Shown piece after piece: positions 16,772 through 27,860 of a stretch of 64,000 nucleotides of DNA; positions within the stretch are counted from its first letter, which is position 1, and the number at the start of each line of letters is the position of its first letter. Source of the stretch: WTFV01 sp965203525 (GTDB lineage Bacteria > Acidobacteriota > Vicinamibacteria > Vicinamibacterales > UBA8438); the NCBI GenBank assembly GCA_965203525.1, contig OZ241898.1, positions 3,658,001 through 3,722,000 of the forward strand, read 5' to 3'. The translations under genes and the position numbers were made by a program. The notes below the pieces were generated by a model. That model ran no database searches, was not told the origin of the DNA, and saw only the letters and a list, made by a program, of their open reading frames with translations.

Positions 16772-19227
16772 ACGACGCGACCCTCCTGGCGCTGGAATTC
16801 GATCGCGTCGCGGCCGTGGTCCGCGGCCTGGCGGTGACGCCGCTGGGGGCCGCCGCGCTCGATCGTCTCGCACCGGCGACCGACGCCGGCAAGGTGGCCG
16901 CCGCGCTGGCGGCCACCAGCGAGGGGGCGGCGTACCGCGACGCGAACGGCCCGCTGGCCCTGGACGCCCCGCCCGACCTGGAGGAGGCCGTCGCCGCGCT
17001 CGCCGTGGACGGGCGCGCCGTCGAACCGCTGCAGCTCGTCGGCCTGGCCCGCTTCCTGGCCTCGATGGACGCGGTCCGCTCGGCCTTCGGCAAGGCCGCC
17101 GGCGGACCCTGGCCGATCCTCGACGCGGTCGTCGGCGCCGCGCCCTCGTTCGAGCGCGAGGTCCGCGCCATTCGCGCCGCCGTCGATCCCGAGGGCGAGG
17201 TGCTCGACGACGCCAGCCCCAAGCTGCGCACCGTACGGGAGCGGCTGCGGCGGCAGCGCAACCGGCTGCGCGGCACGCTGGAGTCGTACCTGCGCGGACG
17301 GGACACGGCGAAGTACCTGCAGGAACGGGTGGTCACCGAACGCGCCGGCCGGTTCGTGCTGGTCGTCCGGTCGGAGCATCGCGCCGCGATTCCGGGCATC
17401 GTGCACGGCAGCTCGGGCAGCGGGGCCAGCCTGTTCCTCGAACCGTTGAGCACCGTCGAGATCAACAACGACATCGTCGCCCTCGAGGCCCTCGAGGCCG
17501 AGGAGATCCACCGCATCCTGCTCGGTCTGGCGAACACGATCCGCAGGCGCGCCCTGGATCTGCGGCGCACGCTGGCCGCGGCGGAAGAGCTCGACGTCAT
17601 CCAGGCGCGGGCGCGCTTCTCCCGCCTGGTCGACGGCGTGGAGCCGAAGCTCGCGGCCGACGCCCGGATCGAACTGCCGGAAGCCAGGCACCCGCTGCTC
17701 GTCGCCGCCGTCCGCGCCCGGGCCGGCGACGAGCCGCCCGGCGCGGAGGACCCGCCGGCGGGGCCGGTGCCGGTCGACCTGCGCATCACGCCGCCGGTCG
17801 GCGCGCTGATCGTGACCGGCCCCAACACCGGCGGCAAGACCGTCGCCCTCAAGACGATCGGCCTGCTGGCGCTGATGGCGCAGGCGGGCCTCCACGTGCC
17901 GGCCGGCCGGGGGGCCTCGCTGCCGGTGTTCCGGTCGGTCTTCGCGGACATCGGCGACGAGCAGTCGATCGCCGACAGTCTGTCGACGTTCTCGGGGCGC
18001 ATCACGAACGTCGTGGGCATGGAGCGTCGACTCGCGCTGCCCGCCCTGGTGCTGCTCGACGAGGTCGGCGCCGGCACCGATCCGGTGGAGGGCGGCGCGC
18101 TGGGCGCCGCGATCGTCGATCACTTCCGGCGGCGCGGCGCCCTGGTCGCGGCGACCACCCACGACGACGTGCTGAAGTCGTACGCGTCGACGACCGGCGG
18201 GGTCGCCTGCGCCGGCTTCGGCTTCGATCCGGAGACCTACGCCCCGACCTACCGGCTGACCTACGGCTCGCCCGGACGCAGCCTGGCCCTGGAGATCGCC
18301 GCCCGCCTCGGCGTGCCCGCCTCCATCGTCGACGACGCCCGCGGGCGGCGCAGCGCCCGCGAGGCGCAACTGGCCGAACACCTCGCCCGGGTGGAGCGCG
18401 ACGCCGCGCAGGTGAACGCGCAACGGACCGAGCTGGAGGCCGCACGCTGCCGGCTCGACGACGAGCGCACGGCGCTCGATCGGGCGCGGCGGGCGCTCGA
18501 CGAGCGGGAGGAAGCCGCCCGGCGGCGCCTGCGAACCGGGGTGGACGCCGAGATCAAGGCGGCGCGGGCGGCCGTCGAGGAGATCGTCGGCGGCCTGCGG
18601 GCCCGCGCGGGCGCGCTCGTCAAGCCCGCCGCCGGGGGCCGGGCCGCGGACCGGCCGCCCCGGCCCGTCACCACCGGGGCGGCGGGGGAGTTGAAGCGGG
18701 CGGCGGTCGACGCGCTCGAGAAGGTCCGCGCACGGTCCGGCGCAGCCCTGCCGGCGCCGCCGGAGCCGCCGCCGCCGGCAGGCCCGCCGCCGCCGGCAGG
18801 CAGCCGGGTGCGGGTCGACAGCCTGGGCCTGGAGGGGACCCTGGTCGCGATACGCGGCGGCGACGCCGAGATCGAAGCGCGGGGGAAGCGCCTCCACGTG
18901 CCGGCCGGCAATCTCCGCATGGTGGAGGCGGCGGCGACCTCCGGCGGCGGGGTGACGGTCGCGGTGGCGGCGGAGACCGAGACGCCGCGGGAACTCAACG
19001 TCGTCGGGTGCCGCGTCGACGATGCGCTGTCGCGTGTCGGGAAGTACGTCGATCAGGCGCTGCTCGGCGGCGCGGAGCGGCTGCGGGTGATCCACGGCCA
19101 CGGAACCGGACAGTTGCGGCGCGCCATCGCCGGTTTCCTGGAAGAACATCCGCTGGTCGCGAAGTTCGAGCCGGCCGCGCCCGAGCAGGGCGGCCGCGGC
19201 GTGACGGTCATCGAGCTCAAGGACTGA
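16768..19227 (+). CDS. mutS2: Endonuclease MutS2
   Basis: 819 aa MutS paralogue that suppresses recombination and acts on stalled ribosomes in some bacteria. ATG 16768 overlaps the larB stop. Order: helical N-terminus with PEARHPLL near 308, ATPase domain with Walker A TGPNTGGKT (about 350-358), DEVGAGTDPVEG Walker B/ABC signature (about 431-442), a long Arg/Glu-rich coiled coil (about 520-620), KOW-like segment (GSRVRVDSLGLEGTLVAI), then a C-terminal Smr nuclease domain with RLRVIHGHGTGQLRRA (about 770-785). The Smr entry motif usually written LDLRG is NVVGCR here. Followed after 8 bp by dnaG. Confidence 0.96.
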   Translation: MNDATLLALEFDRVAAVVRGLAVTPLGAAALDRLAPATDAGKVAAALAATSEGAAYRDANGPLALDAPPDLEEAVAALAVDGRAVEPLQLVGLARFLASMDAVRSAFGKAAGGPWPILDAVVGAAPSFEREVRAIRAAVDPEGEVLDDASPKLRTVRERLRRQRNRLRGTLESYLRGRDTAKYLQERVVTERAGRFVLVVRSEHRAAIPGIVHGSSGSGASLFLEPLSTVEINNDIVALEALEAEEIHRILLGLANTIRRRALDLRRTLAAAEELDVIQARARFSRLVDGVEPKLAADARIELPEARHPLLVAAVRARAGDEPPGAEDPPAGPVPVDLRITPPVGALIVTGPNTGGKTVALKTIGLLALMAQAGLHVPAGRGASLPVFRSVFADIGDEQSIADSLSTFSGRITNVVGMERRLALPALVLLDEVGAGTDPVEGGALGAAIVDHFRRRGALVAATTHDDVLKSYASTTGGVACAGFGFDPETYAPTYRLTYGSPGRSLALEIAARLGVPASIVDDARGRRSAREAQLAEHLARVERDAAQVNAQRTELEAARCRLDDERTALDRARRALDEREEAARRRLRTGVDAEIKAARAAVEEIVGGLRARAGALVKPAAGGRAADRPPRPVTTGAAGELKRAAVDALEKVRARSGAALPAPPEPPPPAGPPPPAGSRVRVDSLGLEGTLVAIRGGDAEIEARGKRLHVPAGNLRMVEAAATSGGGVTVAVAAETETPRELNVVGCRVDDALSRVGKYVDQALLGGAERLRVIHGHGTGQLRRAIAGFLEEHPLVAKFEPAAPEQGGRGVTVIELKD

Positions 19228-19235
19228 GACTCCGC

Positions 19236-20999
19236 GTGGCGCGCTTCCCGCCCGGGTTCATCGACGATCTGAAGGCGCAGGCCGACGTCGTGCAGGTGAT
19301 CCAGGAAGTCGTGCCGCTGAAGCAGGCGGGCAGCACCTTCAAGGGGCTCTGCCCGTTCCACCGCGAGAAGACCCCGAGCTTCACCGTCAACCGCGAGAAG
19401 GGCTTCTTCCACTGCTTCGGCTGCTCGACCGGCGGCGACGTGCTGAAGTTCGTCGAGCTGTACGAGAAGCTCAGCTTCCCGGAGGCCGTCCAGTCGCTGG
19501 CCCGGCGGTTCGGGTTGGCGGTCCCCGAGTCGGACGACCCGGCGGGTGACCGGCAGGCGGTCGCGGAACGGGAGGCGCTGCTCAAGGTGCACGAACTGGC
19601 CGGCGCGTACTTCCGCGCGCAACTGCGCGCCGCGGCCGGCGCCGCGGCGTTGCGGTACCTCGAGCAGCGGGACGTCCGGCCGGAGACGATCGAACGGCTC
19701 GGTCTGGGCCACGCGCCCTCCCGCCGGGACGGCCTGACCCGTCACCTGCGCGACCTGGGCCAGCCCCTCGAGCTGCTGCTTCGGAGCGGCCTCGTGACGC
19801 AACGCGACGGCGCACCCCCCGGCGACCGGTTCCGCAACCGGCTGATGATTCCGATCGCTCGCGAGACCGGCTCGGTCATCGCGTTCGGCGGACGCGCCCT
19901 CGCCGCCGATCAGCAACCCAAGTACCTCAACTCGCCGGAGACGCCGCTCTATGCGAAGGGCCGCACCCTGTACGGCCTGCACCTGACGAAACAGGCGGTG
20001 CGGGAGGTCGGGTACGCCGTCCTCGTCGAAGGCTACTTCGATCTGGCCCAGGCGGTGCAGGCGGACGTGAAGCCGGTGGTCGCCACCTGCGGAACGGCGC
20101 TGACCGGCCGCCACGTCCGGTTGCTGCGGCGCTTCTGCTCCAGGACGCTGCTCAGCTTCGACCCCGACTCGGCCGGCGAGGGGGCCGCCGCCCGCTCCGG
20201 CGAGCTTCTGCTCTCGCAGGGGTTCCAGGTCAACGTCGTCCAGCTTCCTGCCGGCGACGACCCCGACGGGTACATCCGGCGGCACGGCGGCGACGCCTAC
20301 CGCGAGCGTCTCCGGGCGTCGCGGCCGTACCTCGACGACGTGCTCGACCGGGCGGCGGCCGGGCGCGACTTCTCGCGCGTGCAGGAGAGCCGCGCCCTGC
20401 TCGACCGGATGAAGCCGGTTGCGCAGGCCGTCCGCGACCCGGTCGCCCGCGACCGGTTCATCGATCGCGTCGAGCACCTGGCCCGGGTGCGCGAGGGCCT
20501 TTTCCGCGCCGAGGCCCTGGAAGAAACGAAACCGCGGCGGTCCGCCGTGCGATCCGACGTCCGCACCGCGCAGACGGCGCTGCTGCCGGCCGAGAAGGGC
20601 CTGATCTGGGCGCTGATGCACGAGACCGCGGCGGCGCAGTCGGTGCTCTCCGGCCTGGAGCCGGCCGACCTGGAGGGCCTCCGCACGGCCCGCATCCTGG
20701 GCGTCGCGCGGTCGCTCGCGACGGTGCCCGCCGCGGGGGCGCCCGAGACGCTCCGCGAACGCCTCGACGAGGAGGACGCGGCGCTGGTGCGGACGATCGG
20801 GCAGGAAGAGGCGGCGGCCGGCGTCGAGGACTGCGGGATCGAGTTGCGGAAACGGCGCTACGACCGCGAGAGCGAGGCGCTCCAGGAAGAGATCGACCGG
20901 CGCCAGCGGGACGGCTCGCCCGACGCCCTCGGCGAGATCGACGGCCTCTGGGCGCGCAAGAAGGATCTGCTGCAACGCATCGAGAAGCTCGCGGGATGA
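19236..20999 (+). CDS. dnaG: DNA primase
   Basis: 587 aa replicative primase. GTG 19236 is chosen because it gives the canonical N-terminus RFPPGFIDDLKAQADVVQVI; longer in-frame sequence upstream is inside mutS2. CHC2 zinc finger: CPFHREKTPSF (about 39) and FHCFGCSTGGD (about 59). Primase core and TOPRIM: YLNSPETPLYAKGRTLYGL, LVEGYFDLAQA (catalytic Glu), SFDPDSAGEGAA (DxD). The C-terminal DnaB-interaction domain is shorter and more diverged. The larB-mutS2-dnaG-rpoD order resembles the macromolecular synthesis operon, without rpsU. Confidence 0.96.
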   Translation: MARFPPGFIDDLKAQADVVQVIQEVVPLKQAGSTFKGLCPFHREKTPSFTVNREKGFFHCFGCSTGGDVLKFVELYEKLSFPEAVQSLARRFGLAVPESDDPAGDRQAVAEREALLKVHELAGAYFRAQLRAAAGAAALRYLEQRDVRPETIERLGLGHAPSRRDGLTRHLRDLGQPLELLLRSGLVTQRDGAPPGDRFRNRLMIPIARETGSVIAFGGRALAADQQPKYLNSPETPLYAKGRTLYGLHLTKQAVREVGYAVLVEGYFDLAQAVQADVKPVVATCGTALTGRHVRLLRRFCSRTLLSFDPDSAGEGAAARSGELLLSQGFQVNVVQLPAGDDPDGYIRRHGGDAYRERLRASRPYLDDVLDRAAAGRDFSRVQESRALLDRMKPVAQAVRDPVARDRFIDRVEHLARVREGLFRAEALEETKPRRSAVRSDVRTAQTALLPAEKGLIWALMHETAAAQSVLSGLEPADLEGLRTARILGVARSLATVPAAGAPETLRERLDEEDAALVRTIGQEEAAAGVEDCGIELRKRRYDRESEALQEEIDRRQRDGSPDALGEIDGLWARKKDLLQRIEKLAG

Positions 21000-21158
21000 C
21001 CGCCCGCCGCCGCGCTCCCCCGCGTACCGGACGGCGCCGGCCGGCCGCGAGCACGATGAGGCGCCGGCATATACAATCTCCGCGTGGCGCGTTCTCCGGT
21101 CGCAAGACCCTCCGGCGCGCTGATCCGCAACGGCAAGCCGACCGCACGAGGTGACGGG

Positions 21159-22865
<1,707 letters not shown>

Positions 22866-22877
22866 TTGCCCACCCGG

Positions 22878-22953
22878 GGGCCCATAGCTCAGCGGTCAGA
22901 GCCGCCGGCTCATAACCGGCCTGTCCCAGGTTCGAATCCTGGTGGGCCCACCA
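22878..22953 (+). tRNA. tRNA with CAT anticodon (elongator Met or Ile2)
   Basis: 76 nt, folds fully: acceptor GGGCCCA/TGGGCCC with encoded CCA, D-arm GCTC/GAGC, anticodon stem GCCGG/CCGGC with loop CTCATAA, T-arm CCAGG/CCTGG with TTCGAAT. The anticodon stem lacks the three G-C pairs of initiator tRNA, so it is elongator Met or, with lysidine, Ile for AUA codons; sequence alone does not separate these. Confidence 0.97.
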
Positions 22954-23000
22954 CCATTCCCGCGCGGCCGGCGGAACCGCCGCGCGCCCCCGGAGACCAG

Positions 23001-23024
23001 GCCCCGCCCGCGCGGGGCTTTTTT
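23001..23024 (+). terminator. Rho-independent terminator after the tRNA
   Basis: A 7-bp stem (GCCCCGC/GCGGGGC) with a 4-nt loop at 23001-23018 is followed by six T. It ends the rpoD-tRNA transcript 13 bp before the next gene. Confidence 0.9.
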
Positions 23025-23036
23025 GTCGCCTGATCC

Positions 23037-23771
23037 ATGCTTCCCGACCTCGAACGACTGATCCGCCTGCAGCAACTGGAAACCGACGTCGCCGCGGCCC
23101 GGCAGGCCGTCGAGGCGTTTCCCGCGCAGCGCGACGCGCTGGCGGAGCGCGTCGCCCGGCACGCCGCCCGGCTCGACGCCGCGGAGCGGCGGCTCGCGGA
23201 GCACAAGATCACCCGCCGGGCGCTCGAGAAGAGCGTCGCCGAGGTGCAGGCGCGGCTGGCACGCTCCCGGGACCACTCGCTGGCGGTCAAGACCAACAAG
23301 GAGCTCTGGGCCATCCAGGCGGAGATCGAGAACGCGAACGCGGAAGTCGGGCGGCTGGAGGACCGCATCCTCGAGGCGATGATCGAGACGGACGAACTGA
23401 CGTCGTCCATCGCGGCGGCGCGGCAGGCCGTGGAGGAGGAGCGGGCCGCGGTCGGCGAGGAGCAGCGCCGGCTCGAGCGGGAGCGGGACCGCTGCCAGAT
23501 TCGGGTGGAGCGGCACGCCGAGGATCGCGCGGCGATCGTGAGCGGCCTCTCCCCGCACCTGCTGGAGACGTTCGACACCCTGATCCGAGGCCGGAACGGG
23601 GTCGCGGTGGGCGAGGCGCGCGACGGGCGTTGCCGATCGTGCCAGGTCCGCCTGCGGCCGCAGTTGTACAACGACGTGCGGCTGAACCAGAGGTTGATTC
23701 AGTGCGAGAGCTGCCGGCGCATCCTCTATTTTCCGGCCGAGACGGCGGACGCCGCCGCGCCGCCGGCGTGA
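23037..23771 (+). CDS. C4-type zinc-ribbon coiled-coil protein (DUF164/CT398-like)
   Basis: 244 aa. A long coiled coil rich in Glu/Arg/Ala fills residues 1-175 (two antiparallel helices are expected). A zinc ribbon follows with CRSC (about 200) and CESC (about 224) spaced around VRLRPQLYNDVRLNQRLIQ. KTNKELWAIQAEIENA in the middle is typical for the family. Members are widespread and have been linked to flagellar or secretion chaperoning and to RNA metabolism, without a firm role. It starts 13 bp after the terminator, and its TGA overlaps the acpS GTG. Confidence 0.85.
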   Translation: MLPDLERLIRLQQLETDVAAARQAVEAFPAQRDALAERVARHAARLDAAERRLAEHKITRRALEKSVAEVQARLARSRDHSLAVKTNKELWAIQAEIENANAEVGRLEDRILEAMIETDELTSSIAAARQAVEEERAAVGEEQRRLERERDRCQIRVERHAEDRAAIVSGLSPHLLETFDTLIRGRNGVAVGEARDGRCRSCQVRLRPQLYNDVRLNQRLIQCESCRRILYFPAETADAAAPPA

Positions 23772-24283
23772 GCCCCCCGCGGCCGGAAGGCGGGACGCGA
23801 GCCGCCGGCCGAGACGCCTTCCCCGGCGAGACGCCGTCGAGCGCCCCTCCCGCGCAGGGAAGCAGGGGGCGAATCCCCGCGGCCGCGGGGGCAACCCGCG
23901 GAGACACCCTCGTCGGCATCGGCATCGACGTCGAGGAGGTCGCACGCGTGGAGGATCTGCTGAAGCGCTACGGAGACCGCTTCCTCGCACGCATCTTCAC
24001 GGACGGCGAGGCCGCCTACTGCCTGCGCCGCCGCGCGCCCGCCCAGCATCTGGCCGCGCGTTTCTCGGCCAAGGAGGCGGCGATGAAGGCGCTGGGCACC
24101 GGGCGGTCCCGCGGCGTGCTCTGGCGCGACGTGGAGGTCGTCCGGCGCGGCGGACCGCCGCAACTGGCGTTGCACGGCGGCGCCCGCCGGCGGTTCGAGG
24201 CGCTGGGCGCGACCGGCGCGCTGCTCACGATGACGCACTCGCGCGAGCTGGCCGTCGCCCAGGTCGTGCTGCTCGGCCGCTGA
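23768..24283 (+). CDS. acpS: Holo-[acyl-carrier-protein] synthase
   Basis: Transfers 4'-phosphopantetheine from CoA to acyl carrier protein. Core motifs: VGIGIDVEEVARVEDLL (metal Asp), FTDGEAAYCL, and AARFSAKEAAMKALGTG (Glu of the FxxKE motif region), ending LTMTHSRELAVAQVVL. The start is uncertain: the GTG at 23768 overlaps the preceding stop (GTGA) and gives 171 aa with about 45 extra, low-complexity residues before the domain; no ATG, GTG or TTG lies closer in frame. Last gene before the convergent dcw cluster; the 82-bp gap shows no clear terminator. Confidence 0.9.
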   Translation: MSPPRPEGGTRAAGRDAFPGETPSSAPPAQGSRGRIPAAAGATRGDTLVGIGIDVEEVARVEDLLKRYGDRFLARIFTDGEAAYCLRRRAPAQHLAARFSAKEAAMKALGTGRSRGVLWRDVEVVRRGGPPQLALHGGARRRFEALGATGALLTMTHSRELAVAQVVLLGR

Positions 24284-24365
24284 TTCTCCCGGCCCGCGCG
24301 GCCAGGCTTCCCCGCCCGCGCCTCCCCGGCGCGCCCGGCGGCAGGCTCCGCGTTCCGGCCGCCGG

Positions 24366-25664
24366 CTATTCGCGTTCCGGTCGCAGAAACGCGGGCAGCG
24401 GCGGCTCCGGCTCGTCGGCGGGGCCCGCCCCCTCGTTGCCGGCCGGGCCCTCGCCACCGGCCGGGCTCGCGGGAGGCGAGAACTCGATCGTGGAGCGCCG
24501 CGACATCGTGACGCCTCCGGCGGCGGCTGCTGCCGCCACCGGCGCGGCCGCCGCCGTCACCGGCGCGGCGTTCTCCTGGCGCCAATCGGCGTACTGCTGC
24601 AGATCCACCGGCGTGTCGGCGTTGGAGGAGCCGGTGGATCGAACCGCGCCGAGACCCTCGAAATCGGTCGCTATGACGGTGATCTTGACCTTGCCCTCCA
24701 TGGTCGGGTCGATCACCGCCCCGAAGATGATGTTCGCCTCCGCGTGCGCCGCCTCCTGGATGATCGTGGTCGCCTGGCTGACCTCGATCATGGACAGGTC
24801 CGATCCGCCGGTGATGTTGATGATGACGCCCCGCGCGCCCTCGACCCGGGCCTCCTCGATCAGCGGGCTGGCGATGGCGCGGTTGGCCGCCTCGACGCTG
24901 CGCTCCTTGCCTTCGCCGAAGCCCGTCCCCATGATGGCCATGCCCATGCCGGACATGATGGTCTTCACGTCGGCGAAGTCGAGGTTGATCATGCCGGGCA
25001 CGAGGATGAGATCGGAGATGCCCCGGATGGCCTGATGCAGAACGTCGTCGGCGAGCAGGAACGCGTCGGTCAGGGTCGTCGTCTGCTCGATGTGCCCGAG
25101 CAGGCGTTCGTTGGGGATGGCGATGACCGAGTCGACCGAAGCGCGGAGCTCTTCGAGTCCCCGCTTGGCCTGCTCCGCCCGGCGCTTGCCCTCGAACTTG
25201 AACGGCTTGGTGACGACGGCGATCGTCAACGCGCCGAGCTCGCTGGCCAGGGCGGCGACCACGGGCGCCGCGCCGGTGCCGGTCCCTCCGCCGAGGCCCG
25301 CCGTCACGAAGACCATGTCGGCGCCGCCGAGCGCGCTGATGAGCTGCTCGGTATCCTCCAGGGCCGCCTGCCGGCCGACGTTGGGGTCGGCGCCGGCGCC
25401 GAGGCCGCCCGTCACCTTCAACCCGATCTGCAGGCGCACCGGCGCCTCGTTCTGCGCCAGCGCCTGCGCGTCGGTGTTGGCCACGATGAAGTCGACGCCG
25501 CGGACCCCCGCGGCCACCATCCGGCCCACCGCGTTGCTGCCGCCTCCGCCGACGCCGACCACCTTGATCCGGGCGCCGGCCCGGATCGTGTCCTCCAGCG
25601 TCAGCCGGAGATCGCCGTCCGACGCCGGCTCGGACCCGGGCAGGATCCTGTCGCTTTCCGCCAT
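24366..25664 (-). CDS. ftsZ: Cell division protein FtsZ
   Basis: 432 aa tubulin-like GTPase forming the Z-ring. ATG 25664 has AAGGAGGA a few bases upstream. N-terminal extension to about 30, then KVVGVGGGGSNAVGRM, FIVANTDAQAL, the tubulin signature AGLGGGTGTGAAPVVA (about 128), T7 loop GMINLDFADVKTIM (about 230). Variable Ala/Pro-rich linker from about 340, C-terminal peptide PPLPAFLRPERE, which resembles the conserved FtsA/ZipA-binding tail. Last gene of the dcw cluster, 17 bp after ftsA. Confidence 0.97.
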   Translation of the reverse strand: MAESDRILPGSEPASDGDLRLTLEDTIRAGARIKVVGVGGGGSNAVGRMVAAGVRGVDFIVANTDAQALAQNEAPVRLQIGLKVTGGLGAGADPNVGRQAALEDTEQLISALGGADMVFVTAGLGGGTGTGAAPVVAALASELGALTIAVVTKPFKFEGKRRAEQAKRGLEELRASVDSVIAIPNERLLGHIEQTTTLTDAFLLADDVLHQAIRGISDLILVPGMINLDFADVKTIMSGMGMAIMGTGFGEGKERSVEAANRAIASPLIEEARVEGARGVIINITGGSDLSMIEVSQATTIIQEAAHAEANIIFGAVIDPTMEGKVKITVIATDFEGLGAVRSTGSSNADTPVDLQQYADWRQENAAPVTAAAAPVAAAAAAGGVTMSRRSTIEFSPPASPAGGEGPAGNEGAGPADEPEPPLPAFLRPERE

Positions 25665-25681
25665 GCCATCCTCCTTCGCCG

Positions 25682-26917
25682 CTAAAAGAACCCCTTGAAC
25701 AGGAGCCGCAGCCGCCCGGCAACCCTGCCCAAGGCGCCGCCGGTGTCGTGATCCTGCTCGGCCATCTGGCGCCGGCCCGCGTACTTGATCAGCCCGACGG
25801 CCGTCGCGAACGCCGGATCGTTGACGTGATCCGTCAATCCGCCCGCGCCCAGGGGGCAGCCGCGGCGAATCGGCAGATCGAAAATCTGATCGGCTATCTC
25901 CGGCAGGCCGTCGAGCACCGACCCGCCGCCGGTCAGCACGATCCCGGAATGCAGCGCCGTACCCTCGTAGCCGCGATACTGGATCTCGTCCCAGAGCTTG
26001 TGGAACACCTCCTCGGCGCGCGGCTGCAGAACGTCCGCCAGCAGGCGGCGCGACATGACTCGCGGCGGCCGGCCGCCGACGCTGGCGATCTCGACCGTCT
26101 GATCCTCGTCGACCAGCGCCGTCAGGGCGCATCCGCTGCGGCGCTTGGTCTTCTCCGCCTGCGGGATCGGCGTGCGCAGTCCGACCGCGATGTCGTTCGT
26201 GAAATGGTTGCCGCCGAGATCGATGGCGCCGGTGTGCCAGAGGTTGCCGCGCTCGAACACCGCGAAGTCCGTCGTGCCGCCGCCGACGTCCACCAGCGCC
26301 ACGCCGAGCTCCTTTTCGTCCGCCGTCAGCACCGCCTCGGCCGCCGCGAGCTGGCCCAGCACGGTGGCGGCGACGGTCACGCCGGCCCGGTTGACGCAGG
26401 TGACGAGGTTCTGCGTGGTCGTCGTGCTGCCGGTCACGATGTGCACGTTCACTTCGAGCCGCGTCCCGCTCATGCCGACCGGCGCCCCGATGCCGTCCTG
26501 CTCGTCCACCACGAAGTCCTGCGGCAAGGTGTGCAGGACCTCGCGTCCGCCCGGCAGCGAGACGGCCTTGGCGGCGTTGATGGCGCGCCGGACGTCCTGG
26601 CGCGTGATCTCGCGGTTCTGGCCGGTGACGGCCACGACGCCGCGGCTGTTGAACGCCTGGACGTGGCTGCCGGACAGCGCGACGTGCACGGTGTCGATCT
26701 CGACGCCGGCAGTGAGTTCGGCTTCCTCGATCGCCTTCTTGATCGACTCGACGGCCGCCGCGAGGTCGACCACGACGCTGCGGCGGATGCCTTCCGAGTC
26801 CGAGACGCCGATCCCGATGACGTCGACGCTCCCGTCCTGCATCGCCTCGCCGACGATGGCGGCGACCTTGGACGTGCCCACGTCGAGCCCCACCACGTAC
26901 TGCTCTTTACGTGCCAC
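25682..26917 (-). CDS. ftsA: Cell division protein FtsA
   Basis: 411 aa actin-like membrane anchor of the Z-ring. Start GTG 26917 (VARKEQYVVGLDVGTSKVAA) with GGAGG just upstream; it overlaps the end of ftsQ by 11 bp. ATPase motifs: GLDVGTSKVA, ALVDVGGGTTDFAVF (about 200) and SGIVLTGGGSVLDGLPE (about 335). The C-terminal amphipathic helix LRLLFKGFF is the expected membrane-binding sequence. Directly upstream of ftsZ. Confidence 0.96.
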   Translation of the reverse strand: MARKEQYVVGLDVGTSKVAAIVGEAMQDGSVDVIGIGVSDSEGIRRSVVVDLAAAVESIKKAIEEAELTAGVEIDTVHVALSGSHVQAFNSRGVVAVTGQNREITRQDVRRAINAAKAVSLPGGREVLHTLPQDFVVDEQDGIGAPVGMSGTRLEVNVHIVTGSTTTTQNLVTCVNRAGVTVAATVLGQLAAAEAVLTADEKELGVALVDVGGGTTDFAVFERGNLWHTGAIDLGGNHFTNDIAVGLRTPIPQAEKTKRRSGCALTALVDEDQTVEIASVGGRPPRVMSRRLLADVLQPRAEEVFHKLWDEIQYRGYEGTALHSGIVLTGGGSVLDGLPEIADQIFDLPIRRGCPLGAGGLTDHVNDPAFATAVGLIKYAGRRQMAEQDHDTGGALGRVAGRLRLLFKGFF

Positions 26918-27860
26918 GCTGCCTCCGTTGCCCCCTCTCCGCGGCAAGTCCGACCCGGGCGATTTCCCGGGGCCGCGCGGGGCCGCGCCCCCTCGGCGTC
27001 TCCCGCGTCTCCGCCAGCTTGGCCCGCAACGCGGCGCGGCGTGCCGCCGCGGGGTCGTCGGCCGGACCGACGTACACCCTCCGGTCGAACCGCAAGTCGA
27101 CGTAATCGATGTCCGGCACCGCCTCGCGGAGCGCCGGGGCGACGTCCAGGTAGGTCCGGAGACGCGCGGCGAACCGCGCGCCGCCGAGATGAATCCGGAC
27201 CGGATCCCCGTTCAGCAGCACGACCGCGTCGTGCGGGTCGGACACGTCCACCTGGGAGACGCGCGCCGCCAGGCCCCGCTCGGCGCCGATCTCCGCGAGC
27301 AGACGCGCCGCCAGCGCCGCATGGCGCGGGTCGGCGGCCGGGGCGCCGGCTTCGCCGGGGGCCGGCAAGCCGTCGATGATCGGCAGGTCGAGATCGGCGA
27401 ACCGGGGACCGAATTCGTCGATGACCCGGCCGGCCGCGTCGACGAGGTAGAGCCGGAATCCGAAGCGGCTCAACCCCACCGGCCTGCGCTCGTCCAGGGT
27501 CACGTGCACCGCGGCGGGCAGGACGCGCCGCAGCATCGCTTCGCGGACCCATCCGGACGAGGACAGGCTCGCCCGTCCCGCTTCGAGGTCGGCGGCCAGC
27601 AGGTTCTGGCCGCGCAGCACCTCCACCAGCCCCGCGACCTCGCCGGACGACAGCCGGCGGTTGCCCTCCACCGTGATGGTGTCGATGCGCAGAAGGTCCG
27701 CGCGCCGCAGCTCGCCGAACCCCCACACGGCGCCGCCGGCCGCGGCCAGCGCCAGCCCCAGGTGCGCCAGGGCCGCGACGCGGCGCGCGAACCACCGGCG
27801 CGGCGCCGGCTGCGCGTAGGCGCGGCGAAACCGCGGTTCGGGACGTGGGTACGCGGCCAT
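26907..27860 (-). CDS. ftsQ: Cell division protein FtsQ/DivIB
   Basis: 317 aa. A basic cytoplasmic tail (1-25), one transmembrane helix (ALAHLGLALAAAGGAVWGF), then the POTRA domain (LLRIDTITVEGNRRLSSGEVAGL) and the FtsQ beta domain (DIDYVDLRFDRRVYVGP). ATG 27860 overlaps the murC stop as TGATG. It acts in the divisome with FtsL and FtsB. No ddl or murB lies between murC and ftsQ, unlike many dcw clusters. Confidence 0.9.
   Translation of the reverse strand: MAAYPRPEPRFRRAYAQPAPRRWFARRVAALAHLGLALAAAGGAVWGFGELRRADLLRIDTITVEGNRRLSSGEVAGLVEVLRGQNLLAADLEAGRASLSSSGWVREAMLRRVLPAAVHVTLDERRPVGLSRFGFRLYLVDAAGRVIDEFGPRFADLDLPIIDGLPAPGEAGAPAADPRHAALAARLLAEIGAERGLAARVSQVDVSDPHDAVVLLNGDPVRIHLGGARFAARLRTYLDVAPALREAVPDIDYVDLRFDRRVYVGPADDPAAARRAALRAKLAETRETPRGRGPARPREIARVGLAAERGQRRQRGT

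Noticed and set aside
19231..21100. Shared CTCCGCGTGGCGCG at the dnaG start and upstream of rpoD as a gene-end duplication
   Set aside because: Only about 14-18 bases match and the sites are 1.8 kb apart; too short to distinguish from chance in GC-rich DNA.
22878..22953. tRNA considered as initiator tRNA-fMet
   Set aside because: The first acceptor base pair is G-C, and the anticodon stem lacks the three consecutive G-C pairs of initiator tRNA.
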